Shown here: piece by piece, positions 1 through 8,635 of the stretch
How the letters are laid out: each line of letters begins with the position of its first letter
Numbering within the stretch: position 1 is the stretch's first letter
Assembly: GCA_964435165.1 (NCBI GenBank)
Contig: CAYSXY010000001.1
Coordinates: 49,308 to 113,307 of the forward strand
Origin: CAYSXY01 sp964435165
GTDB taxonomy: Bacteria; Pseudomonadota; Alphaproteobacteria; Rickettsiales; RI-342
Length of the DNA: 64,000 bases
Direction of reading: 5' to 3'
The notes under the pieces: model-generated
Database searches by the model: none
What the model was told of the DNA's origin: nothing
Seen by the model: the letters and a program-made list of their open reading frames with translations, nothing else
Translations under genes and position numbers: made by a program

Positions 1-1240
1 CCTGCGCTTCATCAATCAGCAGGTGGGTTATCTGATGATCGAGTTTATATCGCACCCAGTCTTTTGATTCGCCCTCAAGCAGGGCTTTGGTTTTGTAGAG
101 CACGTCGTCATAATCCAGCACATTGGTGCGACGCTTCAACGACTCATATTGCTGAAGCAATGCGGTGGCACACACCATCAATGCATGGCTGTTACAGGCA
201 ATGACCCTCGCCTTCTCCTGCTCCAGCAATGATAATAAATCATCCAACGCCTGGCGCATCAGCGCCGCTTCATGGGAATGATTGTCTTCATAGGATGGTG
301 GATAAAGCCTGGCTTTCGGCTCTTGCTTTTGGGTAATAAACAGCGATTGCATCAGAGGAATCAATGCCACTCTCTCGTCCGCTGAGGCGTCCAGCCATTG
401 CTGCAATGTCGCTGCACTTTGCTTCCAGCCTTTGCTCTTCTCCTGCCGCCAGCAGGCAAGCAATTGGCGCCAGCCCTTATCCTGCCAGATTGCCGCCTTG
501 CACCATTCTTCTCGCCAGTCTTTGTCTATGTCCTCTTCCGGCACCTGTAGTTGGTGAGCGACGGCTGCGCGCACCGAGTCAAGCGCTTCCGGGTGTGCGC
601 GATAATATTCCACGATGCTGCGATGCTCCAGCGCTTCCCCCATCAGCGAATCAAAGGTCGTGTCATGCATTGCTGATGCTAAATGATGCATATGCTCTGC
701 AAGTGGCTGGATATGGCTTTCCTCATCGGATGCTAATGTCAATTGCTGCCAAAGGTGATGCTGCGCCTGGCGAATTAACTCATTCTGCGCTTGCTCATCC
801 ATGAGGGTAAAGCCGGGCAGAATACCGGCCTCCAAGGGAAAACGCTGCAACAGCGACTGGCAGAAGCTGTGGATAGTGAGCATCTGCACGCCTTGGGCTT
901 GATCAATAAGTGCTGCAAAAAGGCAGCGCGCACGGCGGCACAAAGCATCATTCGGCTCCTGCCCGGTGATGACCTTCAGCATGGTGCGAAGATCCGCTTC
1001 ACTGGCCGTCGCCCAGCTTTGCAATTTTTGCCTGACACGCTGAGCCATTTCCGCTGCCGCAGCGTTGGTGAAGGTGATGCACAGAATCTGCGATGGTTCG
1101 ACACCCTTCAGAAGCAACCGGAGTACCCGCTCGGTCAACACACGGGTCTTGCCTGTTCCAGCCGCTGCAGACACCCAGACGGACGCTGACGGGTCAGCTG
1201 CCTTTGCCTGCTCTGGGGTTGGATAATGGATGGTTGCCAT
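1..1240 (-). CDS. addA: Double-strand break repair helicase AddA, N-terminal part (runs off window)
   Basis: The gene reads leftward and leaves the window, so only about the first 413 residues are visible. They begin M-A-T-I-H-Y-P-T-P-E-Q-A and carry a UvrD-type Walker A (SAAAGTGKT, near residue 29), then ITFTNAAAAEM (motif Ia), TIHSFCQSLL and, at the window edge, LLIDEAQ (Walker B). This layout is that of AddA, the helicase-nuclease subunit that with AddB replaces RecBCD in Alphaproteobacteria; the nuclease end lies outside. The start follows the frame with the family's usual N-terminus. addB would be expected nearby but is not in the window. A generic UvrD helicase is the alternative, but the spacing between motifs favours AddA. 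Confidence 0.85.
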   Translation of the reverse strand, partial: MATIHYPTPEQAKAADPSASVWVSAAAGTGKTRVLTERVLRLLLKGVEPSQILCITFTNAAAAEMAQRVRQKLQSWATASEADLRTMLKVITGQEPNDALCRRARCLFAALIDQAQGVQMLTIHSFCQSLLQRFPLEAGILPGFTLMDEQAQNELIRQAQHHLWQQLTLASDEESHIQPLAEHMHHLASAMHDTTFDSLMGEALEHRSIVEYYRAHPEALDSVRAAVAHQLQVPEEDIDKDWREEWCKAAIWQDKGWRQLLACWRQEKSKGWKQSAATLQQWLDASADERVALIPLMQSLFITQKQEPKARLYPPSYEDNHSHEAALMRQALDDLLSLLEQEKARVIACNSHALMVCATALLQQYESLKRRTNVLDYDDVLYKTKALLEGESKDWVRYKLDHQITHLLIDEAQ

Positions 1241-1445
1241 AGGTTAGCAATAGCATCCGCCGACAATTTTGCCAGCGATAGTCTCATTCGTAGCGGTAAT
1301 TTTCGTATGTCATAGCCGCCATCCTCTTGGCCATCACCGTCACTTCGTTCCTCAACAGCTCACGCGCGATATGATTTCGTTACATTAGGACTTTTTACAC
1401 CTCTGTCGTTTTATATTGCAAATGAGTCTCACTATTGGTATCATT

Positions 1446-1464
1446 GATAATGATTTGCATTATA
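1446..1464 (+). promoter_or_regulatory. Fur box upstream of bfd
   Basis: The 19 bases GATAATGATTTGCATTATA match the classic Fur operator GATAATGATAATCATTATC at 15 of 19 positions, including the whole left half. The site ends ten bases before the bfd start codon and overlaps its ribosome-binding region, so iron-loaded Fur should block bfd expression. That fits the role of Bfd in releasing iron when cells are starved. Confidence 0.8.
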
Positions 1465-1474
1465 GGGTGAAGCT

Positions 1475-1672
1475 GTGATTGTTTGTTTATGCAATGCATT
1501 AAGTGATAAGGATATCCGTCCACTGTGTTGTGAGAATAATGGATCGATATCCGCCGTATTTAAAGGGCTGGGTTGTACCCCGCAATGTGGCAAATGCGTT
1601 GCCCATATTCGTAGTGAAATGTTTCCAGCAGATGCCGGAGGGGAGTTGACGACCGACATTACCCAATCCTGA
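1475..1672 (+). CDS. bfd: Bacterioferritin-associated ferredoxin (BFD-like [2Fe-2S] protein)
   Basis: The 65-residue protein starts with GTG (M-I-V-C-L-C-N-A). It has the BFD cysteine pattern: C4-L-C6 near the N-terminus and C-T-P-Q-C-G-K-C around residues 34-39, which bind a [2Fe-2S] cluster. In characterised systems Bfd docks on bacterioferritin and passes electrons to the haem to mobilise stored iron. The bacterioferritin gene follows on the same strand about 110 bases downstream with its own promoter, and a Fur box overlaps the 5' end. The GTG is chosen because it puts C-L-C at the usual position and an AGGGTGA sequence lies just upstream. Confidence 0.88.
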   Translation: MIVCLCNALSDKDIRPLCCENNGSISAVFKGLGCTPQCGKCVAHIRSEMFPADAGGELTTDITQS

Positions 1673-1728
1673 TTCTTGTATTACGGCCTTTATTAAGACA
1701 TCAGCCGATTTTTTTTGCTGTTGATTGG

Positions 1729-1757
1729 TTGCTGTTGTCTGCACACGGCGCTATAAT
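1729..1757 (+). promoter_or_regulatory. Probable sigma-70 promoter of bfr
   Basis: A perfect -10 box TATAAT (1752-1757) sits 17 bases after TTGCTG (1729-1734), a weak -35. The start codon of bfr follows about 27 bases after the -10. This suggests that bfr is transcribed separately from the Fur-boxed bfd. Confidence 0.55.
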
Positions 1758-1784
1758 GCGCCCCTCACTTTGCTGGAGCAGGAT

Positions 1785-2243
1785 ATGGACCGTCAAATCA
1801 TCACACATCTCAATACGATTCTGAAAAACGAGCTAACCGCAATCAACCAGTATTTCATGCATGCGAAGGTGATGCAGTATCGTGGGTACGATGTGTTAGC
1901 CGCAAAAACGCGTGAAGAATCCATCGATGAGATGAAACATGCCGATACGATTTCCGACCGTATTCTGATCCTCGGCGGACTGCCTAATTTTCAGGATCTC
2001 GGCAAGCTCATGATTGGTGAGACAGTGCCGGAGATGCTGGAAAGCGATAAAAAGCTTGAAGATAAAGCTATTGCCGATCTGCAAGAGGCGATTGAATATA
2101 TGGAAGAGAAACGTGATTTTGTCTCCGCCGATATGCTGCATGAGATTCTGATTTCAGAAGAAGAGCATCGGGATTGGCTGCGTAAACAGCTTGATTTAAT
2201 TGAGGCTATGGGCCTGCAAAATTATCTGCAAAAGAATGCGTAA
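1785..2243 (+). CDS. bfr: Bacterioferritin
   Basis: The protein has 152 residues, close to the usual 155-160, and forms the haem-containing 24-mer that oxidises and stores iron. All ferroxidase ligands are present: E16 (NELTAINQ), E49 and H52 (IDEMKHAD), E92, E125 and H128 (SEEEHRDWL). M50 is the methionine that binds haem between subunits, so this is a true Bfr and not a plain ferritin or Dps. The C-terminal LIEAMGLQNYLQ is also a Bfr signature. An open frame runs 20 codons upstream, but the ATG at M-D-R-Q follows GGAGCAGG and matches the family N-terminus. Confidence 0.95.
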   Translation: MDRQIITHLNTILKNELTAINQYFMHAKVMQYRGYDVLAAKTREESIDEMKHADTISDRILILGGLPNFQDLGKLMIGETVPEMLESDKKLEDKAIADLQEAIEYMEEKRDFVSADMLHEILISEEEHRDWLRKQLDLIEAMGLQNYLQKNA

Positions 2244-2349
2244 TATTTTTTCGTAGCCGTTTTCGGTTGGATGTATCCTGATCACGACAGTGTGCTCTCT
2301 ATAACGCATGACGAAACCACGTGATGGCTAAAGCGCTACGCGCCTGTTT

Positions 2350-3036
2350 TTACTGGGGGTTATCGCGCTGCTGATCCCGTATATTCTGAAGTTGATGCGC
2401 CGTTGCCGCGTTGATCAGCGGCGTGATGGCAAATTGTGCCGCACCAAGTAAGAAGGATCGTGCGCCGGTTGCGCGGGCATTTTCACTGGATTGTACATCC
2501 TGTAGCATACTATCCGCCGCCCTGGCCTGCTCGCCGCCCACCTTGGTTACAAATGCATCAACCTGATCCGGCGCCAGTTGATTCACTGCCTCGTTAACGC
2601 CATAGGCGCTCACCAGCCCTGCTGTCCAGCCTATGACATCATCGGCAATGCGCGCACCAGGGTTATCAGACGCCCCTCCCAAGCGTTGACGGCGCAGACT
2701 CCATTTGGAAAAGACAAAATTCGGCAGACCGATCAGTACCGGTAAAAAAAACCCATCGACAAAATTGCGTGCATGTTGCCGTATGCGCTTCTCGCGTCCG
2801 GCATCTGCGTGTTCACTCTGTTCATTTGCGTCAGGTGTCAAGCGATCATAGACACGCTCGGCCATGCGATGCATCGACGCCAGCACCCCGGGAAAAAAAC
2901 GTGCCACCGCCCAGGTACCTGCCGATGTTGCCAGCCACGAAACCAATGCTGACGCATAGGTCTCCTGCGCGCGCTCACCAAAACTGGGGCGCTGCTTTGC
3001 AGGCTCGTCTTTTGGAACTTTTTGGGGTTGCGTCAT
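2350..3036 (-). CDS. Hypothetical membrane-associated protein, helix/DRL-motif family
   Basis: I do not recognise this 228-residue protein. It has a polar N-terminus, a hydrophobic or amphipathic stretch (about 30-52) ending in a basic segment with Y-D-R-L-T-P, a charged linker, a second hydrophobic segment (FFLPVLIGLPNFVFSKW, about 94-110), and weaker apolar segments near 135-150 and 193-210. No signal peptide is apparent. The arrangement of an apolar helix followed by x-D-R-L-(T/F)-P also occurs three times in the divergently transcribed neighbour, so the two may be related. No function can be assigned. Confidence 0.6.
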   Translation of the reverse strand: MTQPQKVPKDEPAKQRPSFGERAQETYASALVSWLATSAGTWAVARFFPGVLASMHRMAERVYDRLTPDANEQSEHADAGREKRIRQHARNFVDGFFLPVLIGLPNFVFSKWSLRRQRLGGASDNPGARIADDVIGWTAGLVSAYGVNEAVNQLAPDQVDAFVTKVGGEQARAADSMLQDVQSSENARATGARSFLLGAAQFAITPLINAATAHQLQNIRDQQRDNPQ

Positions 3037-3195
3037 TTATCATTCGCAGCGCACCTCGCCGCATCCATTCGCCATACCTGGGCAGATCATAATCGTTAAT
3101 CCTCTGCTGTACATGAAGCTTTTATGACAAATAGTGAAATATCGTGGCTTTTCTGTATATTGTAACGTGAATATAGAATTTAGCGTTGTTATGCG

Positions 3196-4638
3196 ATGGA
3201 TGATGCATCCTCAGTCACTGTGATTGAGTCCAAAACAACGGAGCCTGCACGCACCGATACCCGTACACAACCAACCCATGCTGCACCGCAAGACACTCTT
3301 TTTGCCCCATTATGGACGGCCATCAAGACCTTTGCCGCCGCCGTACCGGGATTGCTCTTTTATGCCGCTCAGCGCTCCTATTCGATGCAGAAATTTAATG
3401 AAGAAGCGGAGTATGTATCGGCAAAGAAGCGTATGGAGGATGGCGAAGCGCCGGAGAGTTGGTTTAACGCCGAAAAAACAGACCGTACCTTAGGTGATGT
3501 TGCCCGTATTTATGAGAACAAATATGAACATGAGAAGGAAGGCAAAAGCTGGCCGGAGCGACTACGTAACACACTGCTGCACATTCCCTTTGTCGGCCCG
3601 GGAACGGCACGTGAGTATGGCGAATTCATTCCTGCATTCTGGGCATTTCCTGCCTCAGTAGCGATTGTCAAACCCTTGCTCGATCGATTATTTCCAACCG
3701 GCAAACAATCGCAGGCACTGGTTGAAACTCGCGCTACCGAAGCGGACACAACCCTTATTCGTGCAACTGGCCAGCAGCAGGAACAGATCACATCGCAGCA
3801 ACCGGGATGGTTCACGCGACAGGCACGTCGCACCACTGAATTTATTCTGAAATATCCTATCGGGGCTGCGTTTGCATTGCTGCCTTTTGCCGGTGTCGTC
3901 AATGCGCTGGATACACATGTTGGTGCGCCGAAAGATGCAGAGACCAGCACCGGCAAGCTGGCGAGGATGCAACTGCGCATTGGTCTTGGCTTCAGCACCT
4001 TCAATATTTTCTTCTCTAACGTATGGCATCCGATGGTCGATGGCTGGATGGACCGTCTGTTCGGGCCCAAGGCAGGCTCTCCACCGCAGGAGGAGGAGCA
4101 AGAGAAAGGCTCATTGCTCAGTCGCACCGGACGGTGGGTGAAAAATGCGCTACTGGGCACCTTGACCCCTGTATTTATCGCGACGGCACCTCTGGTCGCT
4201 GCTGTGCATTATACTAATAGAGCGAATCAGGATGCACCTGCGGCTGAAGGGGAATCGCCCAGATTGGGGCAGCGCCTGCATCAGATTGGGTTCAAGCTGG
4301 GCGATGGTATTGATGCACTCTACAAACATGGGTTGGGCCGTGTGGTTAAACAGCCTGACCTGGCCGAGCGCGCCGATGAAACACTCAAACTCAGCGATGA
4401 CAATCTGCAAAGCATGGCACGCATCACGACGATCTTCACGCTGGGCTATGCCATGTATGCTGCGTTTCGCAGTGTTATCGATCCGCCGATAAAGCGCCTG
4501 TTCAATGTTGAGAATGATCGTGCTGTGCAGGCGAATGATGTACCTCTTGCACCACAGCAAGCCGATGGTACACTGCCCGTAAGCGCCGGGCAATTGGCGC
4601 TGCAACCTCAACCAGACATGCATCGCGCCTACGCATGA
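3196..4638 (+). CDS. Hypothetical membrane protein with triplicated helix-pair repeat
   Basis: The family is not recognised. The 480 residues contain six apolar segments that fall into three pairs: about 35-59 with 146-166, 214-238 with 265-289, and 318-343 with 410-436. The second member of each pair ends in the same signature: L-L-D-R-L-F-P (163-167), W-M-D-R-L-F-G-P (285-291) and I-K-R-L-F-N (432-437). Charged linkers join the units. This points to tandem duplication of a two-helix membrane or membrane-associated module. A 93-residue gene overlaps its stop codon, so the two are probably translationally coupled. The divergent gene upstream holds a single, looser copy of the same module. Confidence 0.65.
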   Translation: MDDASSVTVIESKTTEPARTDTRTQPTHAAPQDTLFAPLWTAIKTFAAAVPGLLFYAAQRSYSMQKFNEEAEYVSAKKRMEDGEAPESWFNAEKTDRTLGDVARIYENKYEHEKEGKSWPERLRNTLLHIPFVGPGTAREYGEFIPAFWAFPASVAIVKPLLDRLFPTGKQSQALVETRATEADTTLIRATGQQQEQITSQQPGWFTRQARRTTEFILKYPIGAAFALLPFAGVVNALDTHVGAPKDAETSTGKLARMQLRIGLGFSTFNIFFSNVWHPMVDGWMDRLFGPKAGSPPQEEEQEKGSLLSRTGRWVKNALLGTLTPVFIATAPLVAAVHYTNRANQDAPAAEGESPRLGQRLHQIGFKLGDGIDALYKHGLGRVVKQPDLAERADETLKLSDDNLQSMARITTIFTLGYAMYAAFRSVIDPPIKRLFNVENDRAVQANDVPLAPQQADGTLPVSAGQLALQPQPDMHRAYA

Positions 4639-4916
4639 GCGACGAAAACCCAGCCTCCCTGATTGTTGTATTGATACGTGGCGCCGATATGGATGACCAA
4701 CCAATCTTTGCCTATGTCAGACTGACGGCAGACCGGCTTCCTGCGTTTTATGAAGCACAGCAGGCAGGCCATTTCGACCCGGAAGCATTCGGTACGATTA
4801 TTGAAGCCGGGTATGGCGAGCCATCTAGAGAGCTTAAGACGCGGATGGAAACAGAGTATGGCTTTGATCACGATGCACCACCGCTGCCCCTTGCATCACC
4901 TCCTGATACGGACTAA
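4635..4916 (+). CDS. Hypothetical small acidic protein
   Basis: A 93-residue acidic, soluble-looking protein with no signal peptide or membrane segment. Its ATG overlaps the stop codon of the preceding membrane protein (ATGA arrangement), which supports it being a real, coupled gene, and it is followed six bases later by the apaG reading frame. The C-terminus is Pro/Asp-rich (PPLPLASPPDTD). No family is recognised. Confidence 0.6.
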   Translation: MSDENPASLIVVLIRGADMDDQPIFAYVRLTADRLPAFYEAQQAGHFDPEAFGTIIEAGYGEPSRELKTRMETEYGFDHDAPPLPLASPPDTD

Positions 4917-4951
4917 ATCATATGCATGGTGATCAACTGGGATCAATGAAT

Positions 4952-5344
4952 ATGTATCGCAAAACAACCGATGATATTACCGTAGAAGTCATGCCGGTCT
5001 ATCTGGAAGAACATTCCGACCCGGACGAGCCACGCTATATGTGGGCCTACAAGGTGGTGATTGCCAATGGTAGCAAACGCACCATCCAACTACTCAATCG
5101 CTATTGGCGCATCACGGATGCACATGGCCGCATTCGGGAAATACGCGGTGCAGGTGTGGTTGGCGAGCAGCCGGTTTTATCTCCCGGCGAGGCCTTTGAG
5201 TATAGTAGTTGGACGCCTTTGGATACGCCAAGCGGGTTTATGGTCGGCCAATATCAAATGCAGGCCGAGGACGGTGACCTGTTCGATTTGGATATTCCGG
5301 CATTTGCCCTTGATCTGCCGGATAATCTCAATACCCGGCATTGA
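4952..5344 (+). CDS. apaG: ApaG-domain protein
   Basis: About 130 residues from the chosen ATG (M-Y-R-K-T-T-D-D-I-T-V). The family's fibronectin-III-like beta fold is seen in the alternating strands, with the hallmark stretch RYWRITDAHGRIREIRG followed by GVVGEQPVLSPGE and YSSWTPLDTPSG, all typical of ApaG. The biochemical role is unsettled; in enterobacteria it is linked to cobalt/magnesium resistance and sits beside apaH, which is absent here. ATGs 6 and 30 bases upstream are possible, but the chosen one follows CTGGGA at good spacing and matches the family start. Its stop overlaps the hutH start (TGATG), so the two are coupled. Confidence 0.9.
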   Translation: MYRKTTDDITVEVMPVYLEEHSDPDEPRYMWAYKVVIANGSKRTIQLLNRYWRITDAHGRIREIRGAGVVGEQPVLSPGEAFEYSSWTPLDTPSGFMVGQYQMQAEDGDLFDLDIPAFALDLPDNLNTRH

Positions 5345-6885
5345 TGAACACGCCCCTGGAGCTTGATGGCGAGAGCCTGACAATTGAGACGCTGTGGCGC
5401 ACTGCGTCGCTTGCCGCTGATACCGACTCTTCCTGGCGCATTCAGCTTGGTGATCGTGCTATCGCGAACCTAAAGCGGGCATCGCATTATCGTGAGCAAC
5501 TGGCTGAGAGTGGCAGCACGGTCTATGGCATCAATACCGGCTTTGGTTATTTTGCCAATACACGCATCTCCAGCGAAGACATCACGGCATTACAGCAAAA
5601 CATCATTCTGTCGCATTGCAGCGGCGTCGGCGCGCCGTTGTCGCGCCCGCAAACGCTTGCAATGTGGTTGATTCTGCTCAATTCAGCCTGCCGGGGGCAT
5701 CGCGGCCTGCATCCTGACCATGCCTCGCGCATTGTTGATATCCTGAATCGAGGCATACTGGCCATTGTGCCATCACGCGGCAGTGTTGGGGCATCCGGAG
5801 ACCTGGCGCCAATGGCACATGCCGTCGCCGCGGTGATCGGCCATGGCGACGTGACAATGCCGGATAAGGGTAAGTTCGTTACTCTTGCTGCCGATGAGGC
5901 ACTGCGGCGGATCAGTTGCGAGCCACTGACGCTCGGCCCGAAAGAAGGGTTGTGCCTGATCAATGGCACCCAATTAACGGCAGCCCTTGCAGCGCAAGCA
6001 TGGATGGAGCTTAACACGTTGCTTCACAGTGCCAATCGTATTGTCGCCATGACCATTGAGGCTATGCGTGCCAGCCATGCGATTGTGATGCCGCAACTCA
6101 TCGCCGAGCAGCATCATGAAAGCACCCGGCAATGTGCGGAGGAAATTCGGCAAACCCTTCAGGGCCCGACGGAAATCTCCAAAAGCCACGCGGAATGCGA
6201 GCGGGTGCAAGACCCCTACTCCATTCGCTGCGCTCCCCAAGTACATGGTGCGGTGTTGGAAGAGTTATTACAAAGCAAGCCGGTACTGGAAGATGAACTC
6301 AACGCCACGACCGATAACCCGATCTTATTCCCGGATGATGATTTGGTGATCCATGGCGGCAATTTCCATGCAATTTATCCTGCGCGCATCTGTGACCGGC
6401 TTGCCTCGGCGGCTGCAACGCTTGCCTGCATTTCTGAGCGGCGTATCCATATGATGATGAAAAACAATAAAAGTGGCCTGCCCGATTTTCTCATCAAAGA
6501 CGGCGGGTTGAATTCTGGCTTGATGATGGCACAAACCGCCGCCGCAGCACTGGTGAGTGAGTGCAAATCCTTAAGTTTTCCTGCCAGTGTCGATTCTATT
6601 TCCACCAATAATGATCAGGAAGATCATGTCTCAATGGGGCCGATTGCCGGCCATAAGGCGCTGCAGGTGATGCAATTGCTGCAACAGGTGCTTGCAGTAG
6701 AATTGATGGCGGCCTGCCAGGGGCTTGATTTACTCGCGCCACTGACAAGCTCACAGCGCATTGAAACCATGAAGAAACGTCTGCGGCAGGAGGTCGATTT
6801 CCTGGAGCAGGATCGCATGCTGGCACCGGATATCGACGCGGCAGCGCGCCTGATTGGCCAGGGCGACATATTAACAATACAATAA
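5344..6885 (+). CDS. hutH: Histidine ammonia-lyase (HAL/PAL family)
   Basis: The 513-residue protein fits the family. The MIO cofactor forms autocatalytically from A-S-G in GSVGASGDLAPMAH (about residues 142-155). YGINTGFG near residue 60 and QDPYSIRC plus PQVHG near 290 are typical of histidine lyases, and the late NNDQEDHVSMGP is the family's active-site loop. It removes ammonia from histidine to give urocanate. No hutU, hutI or hutG lies in the window, so a complete degradation operon is not visible; the gene follows apaG with a TGATG overlap. Specificity for another aromatic amino acid cannot be excluded, although the QDPYS motif favours histidine. Confidence 0.88.
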   Translation: MNTPLELDGESLTIETLWRTASLAADTDSSWRIQLGDRAIANLKRASHYREQLAESGSTVYGINTGFGYFANTRISSEDITALQQNIILSHCSGVGAPLSRPQTLAMWLILLNSACRGHRGLHPDHASRIVDILNRGILAIVPSRGSVGASGDLAPMAHAVAAVIGHGDVTMPDKGKFVTLAADEALRRISCEPLTLGPKEGLCLINGTQLTAALAAQAWMELNTLLHSANRIVAMTIEAMRASHAIVMPQLIAEQHHESTRQCAEEIRQTLQGPTEISKSHAECERVQDPYSIRCAPQVHGAVLEELLQSKPVLEDELNATTDNPILFPDDDLVIHGGNFHAIYPARICDRLASAAATLACISERRIHMMMKNNKSGLPDFLIKDGGLNSGLMMAQTAAAALVSECKSLSFPASVDSISTNNDQEDHVSMGPIAGHKALQVMQLLQQVLAVELMAACQGLDLLAPLTSSQRIETMKKRLRQEVDFLEQDRMLAPDIDAAARLIGQGDILTIQ

Positions 6886-6965
6886 TTTCCTGCCCTCCTA
6901 CCGTAACTAAATATCAAGCAGATTCCTATATATCGTAAGGATATATTCATGACTCTTGATCTGAT

Positions 6966-8633
6966 ATGTTTGATTATAATGAAGAGGCGATTATCGACAC
7001 TATCTCCAGAGAATTGGAGATTTTGTGGGCAGCCCACCACGCGGTGGGACTTGACGGATATATGTGCCTCTACACGCTGGCCAAGCAGGATTTATGGCGT
7101 AGCAAAGAAAAAGGCGTCATGTTCTGGTTCGCCCCGCAGGATACCAGAAAGATCATTAAGCGTATTATACGACTGTATAATAAAGGCAAACTGCCAAACT
7201 CTCCTCTATTTCTTGGGCCTGTGGTGCATCAGGCCGACGAAGAAGGAAATTTGAAGCCACTGGGCTCTGGCTTTGCCTGGGCTTCCTCACTCTGTCTCGG
7301 CATTACCGACCTCGAGCCCGACAGCGAAGAGCGTGTCAAACATCTCAACGCGCTCACCTCGCCGATGCATCGCGGGGAAGATGATTATAACGGCCTGAAA
7401 AGTATTGCCTTCAGCAATCGTGTGTTGAAACCGTCAAAAGACGGCGCCGTTGAGGGTTGCTATGAACTCTATAACGTCGCCAATGTTCCCAGTGAGCGCT
7501 ATTACCCTTTTTACATGCTGTCCGGCATCGGCTATCTCGGCAAAAACGGGATGTTTGGTCAGCCGGATTTTAACCAAATCATTAATTCTGCCAGCACACC
7601 TCCCCCCAAAGATGCGTCACCGAAGGACATAGTCACCTCGCTGGCTATTGATCCGCAAATTCTCCTCGATGCATCCTATTGCTGGGATCAGTACGACCAT
7701 CATCATTCTCTTTTCAAACGGTTCGGCGTTGATCGCGAGAATATTGACACGAACTTACGCTATTATCGCATGTGCGGGAATGATTTTGAGCTGCTGGATG
7801 CCACCGGCGCCAAGCATGTGGATGCCGATACGGAGGTAAGTTTTGACTTTCTGGTGGAAGGCTGGATTCCTAAAGGCGCTGTCATTGTCATCGGTGCAAC
7901 CGGGGGAACGGGTAAAAGTAGTCTCGCCCATAATCTCGCCGTCAAATGCTCGATCGATTACAAGGAAGGAGAGCCGCCTCCCATGTGGCTCGGCTCAAAA
8001 ATCAACCCCGATAAATGTGGCGGGATATGTGTCTATTTCTCCGGTGAAGATGGCCCTGCTATCGTTCATTCACGCGCAAAAATTTACGACCCGGAAGGCC
8101 GTGCCCAGCGCCTCATGTTCCAACGCACCAATTTTGGCGAAGGCGTCAATTTCGACATGTTCATGGAACGGCTGCACAAAATGCCGGATGTTCCGCTCGT
8201 GGTCATCGATCCGGCACGGAAATATCTCAAAGGTGACGAAGAAAATGCCGAAATAGTCAGTGATTTTTTCGAGGCCATTGAGGAATTTGCCATTGAAAAA
8301 AATGCCGCATGCGTGGTGGTGCATCACCTGATTAAAAACGCCAAGCCAGAACGCATTGTCGATATTTATGACATGCTTCGCGGCTCACAAGTGTTTATCG
8401 ATCGTCCCCGCGTCGTTATAGGCATGATGCGTGATGGCCCACGAGTGATCGCCGGGCTGGCAAAAAACAATATCCCCGCACAAATGGGAATGGTTCAGGG
8501 AGAGCGCGTCTATAACCGCAATGCCGATAAGCTGGAGTTGGAATGGATTCCAGGTATCGAAGGCGTACGCAGCGACTTGCTGACTGATGAAGAGCTTCAC
8601 AAGATCATGCTCAAGCCAGACGATCAATCATGA
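6966..8633 (+). CDS. RepA-like AAA ATPase (AAA_25 / RecA-fold)
   Basis: A 555-residue protein with a family-unknown N-terminal half (1-290) and a RecA-like ATPase half. Walker A is GATGGTGKSS (about residue 313); Walker B is VPLVVIDPARK, followed by VVHHLIKN, the layout of the RepA/RSF1010 hexameric helicase group that AAA_25 proteins belong to. Such ATPases usually sit on plasmids, phages or integrated elements, but no integrase, origin or other mobile gene is nearby. An in-frame TGA ten bases upstream fixes the start at this ATG. Oddly, the clear Shine-Dalgarno (TAAGGA) fits a different ATG 17 bases earlier in another frame. The stop lies two bases from that of the convergent mscS gene. Confidence 0.7.
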   Translation: MFDYNEEAIIDTISRELEILWAAHHAVGLDGYMCLYTLAKQDLWRSKEKGVMFWFAPQDTRKIIKRIIRLYNKGKLPNSPLFLGPVVHQADEEGNLKPLGSGFAWASSLCLGITDLEPDSEERVKHLNALTSPMHRGEDDYNGLKSIAFSNRVLKPSKDGAVEGCYELYNVANVPSERYYPFYMLSGIGYLGKNGMFGQPDFNQIINSASTPPPKDASPKDIVTSLAIDPQILLDASYCWDQYDHHHSLFKRFGVDRENIDTNLRYYRMCGNDFELLDATGAKHVDADTEVSFDFLVEGWIPKGAVIVIGATGGTGKSSLAHNLAVKCSIDYKEGEPPPMWLGSKINPDKCGGICVYFSGEDGPAIVHSRAKIYDPEGRAQRLMFQRTNFGEGVNFDMFMERLHKMPDVPLVVIDPARKYLKGDEENAEIVSDFFEAIEEFAIEKNAACVVVHHLIKNAKPERIVDIYDMLRGSQVFIDRPRVVIGMMRDGPRVIAGLAKNNIPAQMGMVQGERVYNRNADKLELEWIPGIEGVRSDLLTDEELHKIMLKPDDQS

Positions 8634-8635
8634 GG

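Noticed and set aside
3510..4160. Long minus-strand frame (216 codons) inside the 480-residue membrane protein gene
   Set aside because: Shadow of the plus-strand gene; Cys/Ser/Arg-rich composition and no start signal.
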